From Lineus longissimus (lineage: Eukaryota; Nemertea; Pilidiophora; Heteronemertea; Lineidae): a stretch of DNA of 64,000 nt. Positions 56,301-64,000 of this stretch are shown here, piece by piece; within the stretch, counting starts at the first letter, position 1; every line of letters begins with the position of its first letter. The stretch spans positions 7,504,501 to 7,568,500 of the forward strand of contig NC_088313.1 of NCBI RefSeq assembly GCF_910592395.1, in the 5' to 3' direction. The translations under genes were made by a program, and so were the position numbers. Under the pieces are notes generated by a model. The model was not told the DNA's origin and ran no database searches. It saw only the letters and a program-made list of their open reading frames with translations.

Positions 56301-58369
56301 TGTGTCTGTCGGTCATTAGGTTTTTTACCCTGGATGACATGTCAGCATGTATCATCTTAATTTCCCTTTCAGACTGTGAATCTGAAGCCATTACTGAGGC
56401 AATGTCGTCGAAGACTTCAGAAAGCGTCTCAAGGTACTGTTCTGCATGCCCACTAACCATTTCTTCAATGCCCATTGAGTATGTCTCTTCCCTATTCATT
56501 GATATCTGAAAGCTCCCATACTCCTTAAAGCGTTTTTTTGTTCCATCAAGGTGTACTGTGTTGTTCCTATTTTTAAGCATTGCTTCACCTAGTCTGTAAT
56601 TGACTCATGGTCCCCTTTGAAGGTAGCCTACCTATTTTCATACCAGTTAGGCCTTCAATTACTGAACGAACAACTTCACTCACTTTACCAACTGCTACAC
56701 CCAAAGATATGAGCTGCATGGAAATGGCACGAATTTCTGCTCTGTACGTCTTTCCCACCTTAGTATGAATCACATTCTTTTTGAGATTGTTATTCAAATC
56801 ACAAGTTTCCAAATCCTGATTTTTCAGCTCAGCTACTTCATCTAACAAAGAAACATTCTCAAATTCCAAGGCAATCTGCCTTGCTTTCAGTGATTCGATC
56901 ACAGCTTTATTTTGTTCACACTTGGAACAATTCCCCTTTTCCAAATTATTCAGCTTAACAGTTTGCTTTGACTTCAATTTCAAAGCAGTGGAAAGTTCTC
57001 TCCTGAGTTGAGCAACAGTATCTTTCAGCTCAGATATATCTTTCTCAGCTCCCTTTAATTTCTGTCTTGCCTCATTTGCCCGTTTGTCTCGTCTGTAAAC
57101 GTTGTGGTACCCATATGTACCCACCTTCTGTTTCAATTCATTGAGTTTAACATGGTTAAGTTCGATATCTGTTTGCAATTCTAACAACACTTTCCTTTGA
57201 CATGTATGATGTTCTTCCAAACTCTGCTTCTCTTTTTCAGAATTAGCCAGTTCATTACTTGCCTGCTCAACAGAATTGGTAAGTGATTGTAAGCGCGAGA
57301 GATTATCCTGCAAGACCCGATCAGCATGTATGCCAAGTGCATTTGCAGCAAGCATAGCAAGAGTTGGGAAAGTAACAACATTCTCAGTAGAGACATTTCT
57401 ATTATCAACAAAGGCTTGTTCTAAAGGCACACTAGCAGTAGCACTAGCAGAGTCTGCAGAAACTGCAGGCATCTTGTACTCAGTTGACATAAACTCGGAC
57501 ACTTTATCTCGACTAAACCTTAAACGATATCTTTCCTTGGAAATGAACTTGAGCTTTCTTTTAACTGAGTTACCACTGGGCGGAGCAGTGGAGTTCAGAA
57601 TTCTCTGAATCCACTTTGCTAGCTCGAAGAAAGTCCTCTTCTGTCTATCCCGAATTGTACTTAGCTCCCAGAGCATACTGTAAGTAAGTGACGTTGATGG
57701 TTTCAAATTGTCTGCACATTCCAACAACCAAGGAATGGTGATTCCTGCTTGCGTACACAGTGGTGAGGTGTCAATGTTCTCAATGTTCAAACCTCTGGGA
57801 ATGATAGACAGTTGAACAGAACGAGCTGCACAGCGTCTCACTGACCGGATAAATGACGAGATATTTCGGGGTATTGTCAAACCCAGTCTTTTAATTACAG
57901 ATGGAAGGCTGTCTTTGAATGAAAGATCTGCTGATTCTTCAATTGTCTCTATCAGCAATGAGAAGAAGGCATTGTTCGGCACGAGACCAGCCAGAGATGA
58001 ACCTGTAAAGAAACAAATCAACTGTGAGATTGACATTGAGAGCGAAAAACATCTTATCTTGTGGAAAGTATTACTATTAGACCTACTATAGTATTTTTCC
58101 TGTATTCCTTATTTACATTAAAGTGAGAAATAAATTTTTGAACAAATCTGTTTTCTGACTTTTCATTTCTTATACATGTACATGTAATATTCATTTATTT
58201 TCTAGCTCCCTGAACATGAGACGCGCAAGTTTCACCAATACATAATTCACACGCCTACTCAGTCATGTCTCATTGTCTGCATACCTTCGACGGGCTTCTG
58301 GTGTGCCAAATCTTCAATAACCTGCAACTGCCATCCAGACAATGCAAGAAGCTCATCTTTGGTGGCCAT
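53309..58369 (-). pseudogene. Large broken repetitive gene, N-terminal coiled coil
   Basis: Exon 1 is 58369-58285 (MATKDELLALSGWQLQVIED, donor GTATGC). Exon 2 starts at 58002 after TTTACAG, and the split Gly codon gives SSLAGLVPNN. The frame runs to about 56585, with a long coiled coil (SVEQASNELANSEKEKQSL) and a VGKTYRAEIRAISMQL...VVRSVIEGL block. It then continues in other frames: TVHLDGTKKRFKEYGSF, MTDRHIVNKSLKERF and FCGLHVFANMG (56580-56074); CGCAADWEDYL-like, RFNILFVDGG and RALGIFG (56034-55645); GGTYHMPSPTVL (55618-55067). It ends in VCVAYEDTWHLDQIVDF (to 53309). This order matches an abundant invertebrate family that I take to be transposon-encoded. HLDG and MTDR may be catalytic acidic blocks (inference). 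At least three frameshifts and one insertion (53965-54950) inactivate it. Confidence 0.6.
53965..54950 (+). repeat. Hairpin-ended element with a 300-bp tandem repeat
   Basis: It starts with a 10-bp stem (AGCTCACCTC, six-base loop, GAGGTGAGCT) at 53965-53990, then a (GTC)n stretch at about 54008-54040. Three units of about 300 bp follow, each opening with GCACGTTTC near 54049, 54350 and 54651. Each carries CCACCAGGGGGC, then TCAAGGTCACAGAGGTC. It interrupts the 53309-58369 gene. The hairpin start is familiar from mobile repeats of marine invertebrates. Confidence 0.75.
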
Positions 58370-59690
58370 GTCTCAACTGAAAAAAAGAAGACTACCTGTA
58401 GTATCAAGCTCATTTCATAACAAATTTTTTTTCAACCCCTGCAGTACCACATAACAGAGGGGGGAAAACCAATTAATGGCACGAAAAAGGCACTCATGCG
58501 CATGCGCGAACCGTAGAAAATGAAGATGCAATTCTATTACTGTGTGCCGTGTACACTGCTATTTACATATTCGCACTCACTCCCCACTACACATTCACCG
58601 TCTGTGTGCCGTTTCTCCGATCACATTGCACACATATCATGATGTTTTGATCGCTAAAACTACTCCAAATGTTGATGCAGGTATTTTGTGTGTTCAATCT
58701 TGGGGGAAACGGCAGTTAGAACGATCGTTCTGCCCTCTCGCTTCAACTTCACCAACCGTCCGCCATTTTTAAATCGCGGAAGCGAGAAGCGCTTGTCATG
58801 CCAGATAAAATTGTCAAAATGTCTCGGTTCCTGGCCGCTATCATCAGTGAAATGGGTTTAAATAGATGGACAAGATATTAATCCTCATAGATGTTAAAGT
58901 GTAATAAAAAGTTACTCACGAAAACCCCGATAAAATCACGACGAATTCACTGTTTTGAGCGCCGTGAACAGCGGTATCGGCAACCTCGTTTCCAGTCTGG
59001 ATGTCGGCATTATGCACGGTAAGTTTCCGGGTCGTTGCCATGTGATGTGTGTAAAATATGGTACCTAGGACAAGGTTGTTGTTTCTTGAAAAATTCCACT
59101 TGGATACCGGGAAAGACTAGGGAATTCCCAGCAAAATGAGCCGTCATTTGCTGTGATAGCCAATCGGGCACCAGTTCATTTGAGGTCACGAATTTCCCGG
59201 TAATGTATTTTTGTCACTACCGGCAATTAAACGTGGATGGAAAACATGTTGTTATCATCTGTCAGAATTGAATAATTTTGTTTGTTAATCGCCAAGAAAT
59301 GAATTTATGACACATGAAGGTGAGAGATATGATATATCTACGCTTTATTTCTTGAAGGTTAGATATTTTATGGTGTTTTTCTGTGAAAATAAATGAACTG
59401 AAAATATGTGAATTTTCTGGAAAACCTAAGATGATCACCTCTTGGCGTGACGCCATTTTGGGCCTCACTGAACTCCCTAATAACGGTCGTCTCATCACAC
59501 ATTCCACTACTGGGCATACAATGGTGGCATTAGGTACACGTACAATGCTGCCAATGCGTGGCGTTATTGTATAACTAGACATGGTTGGAATGGTTGGCTG
59601 AGGATGAATCCAGCCTAGAAAGTCTCCTTTTCTCCAATCACGTCGCATTCCCGCCATACTTCGATAAAAGTCCGCGCCCCTGGCCGCTTC
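58370..59690. other. GC-richer spacer, possible gypsy 3' LTR
   Basis: No established gene. A minus ATG frame at 59657-59262 (MAGMRRDWRKGDFLGW) begins 33 bp past the zinc-finger stop and a purine-rich AGGGGCGCGG stretch. This could be the polypurine tract and the start of a 3' LTR, but the other LTR is outside the window or lost, so it cannot be confirmed here. Confidence 0.3.
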
Positions 59691-59873
59691 TCACTGATGC
59701 TTAGCATAAAAATGACGTGCCGCAACAAAGTTTGTTTTCATGCGTGCGTGACAAATGAGACAATACCACGGCACCTGTGACGTTGGTAAGTGGGTCTTCA
59801 TTACGTGGGCAACTGCCTGGTGATACTCTTTGAAGTCACCATCACACTCGTTGCATCGGAAACCGGAGGACAT
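59691..59873 (-). CDS. Small double C2H2 zinc-finger ORF downstream of gypsy pol
   Basis: 60 codons from an ATG at 59873. Two zinc-binding units: RCNECDGDFKEYHQAVAHVM then KTH, and WYCLICHARMKTNFVAARHF then YAKH. Both follow C-x2-C-x12/13-H-x3-4-H spacing. It lies on the same strand as, and about 130 bp beyond, the readable end of the gypsy pol. It may be an accessory ORF of that retrotransposon or an unrelated exon. It could bind DNA or RNA. The function is unknown. Confidence 0.5.
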   Translation of the reverse strand: MSSGFRCNECDGDFKEYHQAVAHVMKTHLPTSQVPWYCLICHARMKTNFVAARHFYAKHQ

Positions 59874-59999
59874 GGTTGCTGTAATATAAAAGTGAGATAT
59901 AAGTTTTGGCTCACGGGGTATTACTGTGCAGAGAGAACTTACAATACCTGTGCAAATACTTTGCTCAAGATCTAGCCTATCCCTAAAATTGCCCCAAGC

Positions 60000-61604
60000 C
60001 TAGTGCCTGTTGCTGGGTATATTTTGGGTAGTTCCTTGATTCCTTAAGTGCTTTTTTAGCCCACTGCAGATACACGCTACCAGAGTATGGTTTTAGACGA
60101 TTATGGTGTACAGTCTTGTTTTTACCCTGCTCATTGAGCTGAACCCGGTAATCTAAATCTTGATCTTGTACAGAACTAAATACGGGCCCTCATATGCACA
60201 AAGCAATTTTGGGGTGATGTGGTGCTGTGTTATGTCTGACAGAATCCACACCAGACTACCCCTCTTATACTTAGTCAAAACCGTTTTTGCATCATAGTAT
60301 TCTTTTCGCCTAACAGCGGACTTTTTGAGGTTCTTGCGCGCTACGTCATTAGCTCTTAGAAACCGGTCACGGAGTTCTGATACATATTCACCATATGACG
60401 CGATATTTTCGTCTGGGTGTGATTTGCCTGTGCCAAACATAACTTCTGCCGGAAGTCTGACTTCTCCCCCTAGCATTAACATGTTTGGCGACAAACCGGT
60501 AGATTCGTGCGGGGTGGCCCTATAAGCGGCGGCCATGCACCCTAAGTTCTCGTCCCGTTTATTTTGTTGTCCCTTCATATAGGCTTTGATCATTCAGACC
60601 AATGTTTTATTGATTAGATCTCCATAGCGACCAGGGGAGAAATTATGAAAGCAAAATATTTGCAGAAATATGCAAATTGCTTGAAATCAGAAAAACCCGA
60701 ACTGCAAGTGGACATGCAGCTTGCAATGGGATAGTCGAACGCTTCAACGGGCAACCAAACCTGGCAATGACCTCATTTACTATTTTGTCAGCGCAAGTGA
60801 CCGCAGTTTGGTCTGGTCTGGCACGGCGAACAATTCGACCCACTTGGTCCAATAGTCACACACAGACAACACATAGCGATTGCCTTTTTCTGAGATAGGG
60901 AACGGCCCCAGAATGTCTGTTGACCATCGGTCTAACACCCCCCCCCCCCCCCCCCCTGCAGGCATAGAACCTAGTGGTGCGCGCGGTGGCTTGTGTGATG
61001 GTTTAATGGATGCACATTCGTCGCATCTCGCAATATGAATTGTCACATCTTCGCGGACACCAAACCAATAGAAATGACGGAGTAATTTATTTACTGTCTT
61101 TTTCTTCCCAAGATGTCCCCCACTTAGCAAGGCTGAATGGTTCATTCGCAATACTTCTGACCTCATGCTCCGGGGCACTAGAAATTGCAAATAATTGTCT
61201 GTGCCGTCTCTTTTTGTGAACCTTTTGAACAGAACACCATTTCGCAAGCATAGGCTGTTCTAGTAGTTCCAATAATGACGAGTGGTTGGACTAGATTCAC
61301 AGACTTCATCACCATAAGGGCGGACACCATTCTCCTGCCATTTGATGAGAGGTGCAAAATCTGGGTCACCGAGCTGTTTAAGGCGAAGTTCTTCCAAATT
61401 TTCACCTACAGGCACTGAAACAGGCCGCGCATTTTCTGACCTCAAGGTCACACGTTTGACCTCGGTGTATTGGTACCAATCACTCAGCATATTCAGTGTT
61501 AGACAAATCCAATAAGAGGATAGGAGCCATTGGCTTCCAAACTTTAAAATGTTTGGGGCCAACCATGTTATAAATATTTTAGTCGCCATGGCTCCGATTT
61601 TCAA
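60000..61604 (-). pseudogene. Ty3/gypsy integrase region of pol, rearranged
   Basis: It reads right to left. A linker (LRLKQLGDPDFAPLIKWQENG) comes first, with a frameshift near 61255. The zinc domain follows (HLGKKKTVNKLLRHFYWF, ARCDECASIK), then a 19-G run at 60956-60938 encoding Gly, then the first catalytic block (DILGPFPISEKGNRYVLS). After IARFGCP the strand switches: 60614-60748 carries the next 45 codons on the plus strand. The minus strand then resumes at KTLV, a TGA (about 60594), and MIKAYMKGQQ. It continues through RATPHESTGLSPNMLMLG to CAYEGPYLV near 60180. A C-terminal tail (KTVHHNRLKPY) is readable to about 60100. Gag, protease, RT and RNase H are absent. Confidence 0.85.
60614..60748 (+). 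other. 135-bp inverted segment holding the integrase D and E residues
   Basis: On the plus strand these 45 codons read LDLHSDQGRN...NGIVERFN. They contain the second catalytic Asp and, 35 residues later, the catalytic Glu. The flanking minus-strand sequence lacks exactly this stretch, with no codon missing or doubled as far as I can see. So the block was inverted in place. Confidence 0.85.
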
Positions 61605-62433
61605 GAAAGTTCAGGGGCCAACCATAACTTGATATCACTTTAAAGTGAAGGTCATTTTAGGAATAAATAAAATGCACATTTTGTATGTAGTCTCCTTTTT
61701 TCTGCACTTATTGTCTTTATGAAAGCAAAAAAGCTTTTCTAGCTAGTATTTACATGTACATATAGCTTTCTTCCTTTAGTCTTGTTTTAGTAGTGTATCT
61801 CTCCATGTAGTTATGTAACCTCACCTTCCTTTTCTCATTTGCTGGTAGCATACACCCTTTATGCCTTCCTCACCACCCAACCTCTTTTTCTCTAACTGCA
61901 CCCACAACATTAAAACGACAAGGCCATTAAAACTGAGCATGCCACCAGTTTTATAAGAAAAGGAAGCTAGTCTAAAGTCTAGAAGAAGAGGGATGGCATA
62001 ATTACACAAGTGGAACAATTTTCCCAATTGAAATTTGATGGCTTTACGTTCAGGTTGGCCTCTAGTAAAGATCTTTTTCATTTCTCTACAATATTAGAAC
62101 TAAAAGAAGAACCGAATTCTCAAAAACAACATTTATTTGTCCGTTTACTACAGTCAAAATGTTACATGTATAAGCAAGTGCAACCATGTATAAGCAAGTG
62201 CAACAAACTAACTTTTATGTATGCTGGAAATTTAAAAAAAACTGTTAAATTACTAAAGTTGCCTTCCAAAGAAGGCTATTTAATTACAAACCTTTCATGT
62301 TAGAACTCCTGCTTGGAGAACTTTACAGAATATAGATGATTTACAATAAGACCATCAATGAAGTACATGTAAAGCTAGTCACTTCCAACTTCCAACTTTT
62401 AGTAGTAGAGCTGAAGATAACGTCATCTTACTC
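61605..62433. other. Spacer between gypsy and hAT fragments
   Basis: No supported gene. It contains an exact 20-bp tandem duplication (CATGTATAAGCAAGTGCAAC) at about 62165-62205. Confidence 0.4.
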
Positions 62434-63968
62434 TCAGTACTCAGATGATACTGCTGAATTATTGTCCCCGTCACCATGATCACTAAAACCCTCAGTTAGA
62501 CTACCCTCGTCATCCTGCTGACGGACTACCTCCTTTACATTTGGGTCTAGGACAGCTATGTCGTCTACCTTACGCCTTTTACACAATTTCCTCTTTTTCT
62601 GAGGACCAACATGCCTTGTCCCAGCTGTCTCAAAGAACCAGATATCAATGGCCCTGTCAGGGTTGTAACTTTCATGTGATGGCATCAGCTCACTGACCAC
62701 CATAGAGTCGGCAAGACTAGACTCTGACATTCGTGACCTCAGCTTAGTTTTAATTCTGTTCAAACTAGAGAATCCTCTCTCGCAGCATGCGGTGTTAGAA
62801 GGGAGGACAAGGATTATTTGTATCAATAAAGATAACCAAGGAAACCTCTTTTGTTGAGCGTTTACCCTCTTAGCCAGTGTGATAAAGTTTCCTAGAACAC
62901 CACCAACAGTTTTTCTCTTCAGAACCATCCATTCAACCAAAATGGCTGCAATTATCTCTTCCTCTGTAGTGTCATCCTCATGACCTGAACCATACTGTGC
63001 CCGGATTATGTTTACAGAGAAATGTTCAGCTAGTTGTTTAACTTGTTTGTTACCAAAGGTTTTCAGGAAAGATTGGGTTTGCTCTGGATTGCTTGGCCAA
63101 GACAGTGGGTCAAATACTGAAGTAGCATTCAAGAGGGAATCTTCTGACAGCAAGTTGTCAAACCGATCATCAATGTAAGAAAGGGTACTAGCTATCAAAC
63201 TTTCTTTAAAAACCTCAAATGACTCTTCGGCTGGTGCACCCCTGCTACGAGAAGTATCCGCAGTAAGTTTGACACCTCTGAATTCGAGGTTCGTAGCTAA
63301 ATCATTGTCAAACTTCTTGGAATACTTGCCAGCAGCATTTTGCAGGTCCTGCATTTTGGCCTTACAGTTCTCAACAAGTGAAGGAACGTCACAGATGTAC
63401 AGATCATTCTTCTGGAATTGAAGAGACAGGAACTTAAGTGTTTCGAGGTAGAAGCTTCACTGGCAGCCCATCGTACCCCATGCACAGACCCAAGCCTTAC
63501 CACAGCCTCATCTAAAACATTTCCAAGAGTTGCAAGCTGTTCAATTCTCCTAGGAGAGGCTGCGTAGAAGTTGCACAGATTTTTTACTGTTGGGTTGAAA
63601 ACATCTTTTATGTATTGGAATTCTCCAAAAACATCAGCAATTGCCAATTGTAAATTGTGTGCAATACAGTGGATAGGCACAAGTGTTGGCATGTTATCAT
63701 TTTGCAATCTGGTTACCAGCCCTGTTTTACGCCCTCGCATTACAGAAGCTCCGTCAGTACCGATGCCCACAGTTTTTTGTTGCCAGTCAGTACAACGGGC
63801 ACCTAACACTTCTTTGACTTTGTTATAGTATGTAGCTGCATCGCCAGCTGGCATATGCACTACAGCAAAAAATTCTGTCTTTGCCACACCACCATCTATG
63901 AAACGACAATAAAGATTACAGTTCTCTCTCTGTGATATGTCCGCACTACTGTCCAAGAGCACGGCCAA
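62434..63968 (-). pseudogene. hAT-family transposase-like gene (ZNF862-like), 5' truncated
   Basis: Runs off the window's right edge. The first part (from 63968) has LDSSADISQRENCNLYC, TVGIGTDGASVMRGRKTGL and VPIHCIAHNLQLAIADV, which are hAT catalytic-core blocks of the ZNF862/KIAA1586 type. A one-base shift near 63445 moves the frame (LKFLSLQFQKNDLYICDV onward), which is then open to 62434. It includes the hAT dimerisation block (NTACCERGFSSLNRIKTKLR) that carries the catalytic Glu. The tail is basic, then acidic (QKKRKLCKRRKV, QQDDEGSLTEG). One frameshift is the only defect visible. It could be a transposon gene or a hAT-derived host gene, but the repetitive setting favours the transposon. 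Confidence 0.8.
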
Positions 63969-64000
63969 GAATGGCGAGTTCTTGACAGACTTGTCAAGCT

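Overview
The window is animal nuclear DNA that consists almost entirely of nested transposable elements. Evidence: GT-AG introns, CR1-group LINE, DIRS, BEL/Pao, Ty3/gypsy, piggyBac, PIF/Harbinger, P and hAT coding regions, many TACATGTA motifs and a hairpin-ended AGCTCACCTC repeat. A marine invertebrate (echinoderm, amphioxus, hemichordate or mollusc-like) fits best, but the sequence does not fix the species. I see no convincing single-copy host gene, no rRNA or tRNA gene and no CRISPR array.

Layout. (1) 489-13051: two TTAA-flanked 13-bp inverted ends enclose a piggyBac transposase (frameshifted), a zinc-module gene fragment and a decayed gene with XPG/PIN-nuclease-like acidic motifs. All three are on the minus strand. 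A complete CR1-group LINE (3858-9500, 12-bp target duplication, both ORFs open) sits inside the decayed gene. Its ORF2 carries a 2A-like ribosome-skipping motif just before the endonuclease. (2) 13.4-16.6 kb: fragments of an unidentified gene and a 312-bp inverted duplication around a 1-kb loop. (3) 18698-20569: an intact two-exon HARBI1-like transposase. (4) 21358-34274: a 12.9-kb Harbinger unit with a three-exon transposase (one nonsense codon) and a convergent Myb/SANT partner gene. A 540-bp piggyBac relic lies in intron 2 and a full DIRS retrotransposon (25026-31582) lies between the genes. (5) 37531-50602: a second, damaged DIRS copy split by a 6.75-kb P-superfamily transposon (43333-50086). 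That P element carries a transposase and a second, three-exon C2H2 gene. DIRS copy 1 preserves the empty target site. (6) 50719-52576: a BEL/Pao mini-element with two LTRs and target duplications whose only coding content is integrase. (7) 53309-58369: a large broken repetitive gene with an N-terminal coiled coil, split by a 300-bp-period tandem repeat. (8) 59691-61604: the 3' half of a Ty3/gypsy pol with an exact 135-bp inversion of the integrase catalytic core, followed by a small two-finger C2H2 ORF. (9) 62434-63968: a ZNF862-like hAT transposase with one frameshift, running off the window end.

How the parts relate. The order of insertion can be read directly: LINE into piggyBac cargo, DIRS and piggyBac relic into Harbinger, P into DIRS, DIRS and BEL into an AAGATGGC-rich repeat field. 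Several elements look recent: the LINE, the Harbinger/HARBI1 gene, DIRS copy 1 and the P accessory gene have long open frames, and the BEL LTRs differ at about 5 of 216 positions by eye. The strongest leads are the cargo-bearing piggyBac and its shared terminal architecture, the two-gene P element, the 2A-bearing LINE and the inverted gypsy integrase core.
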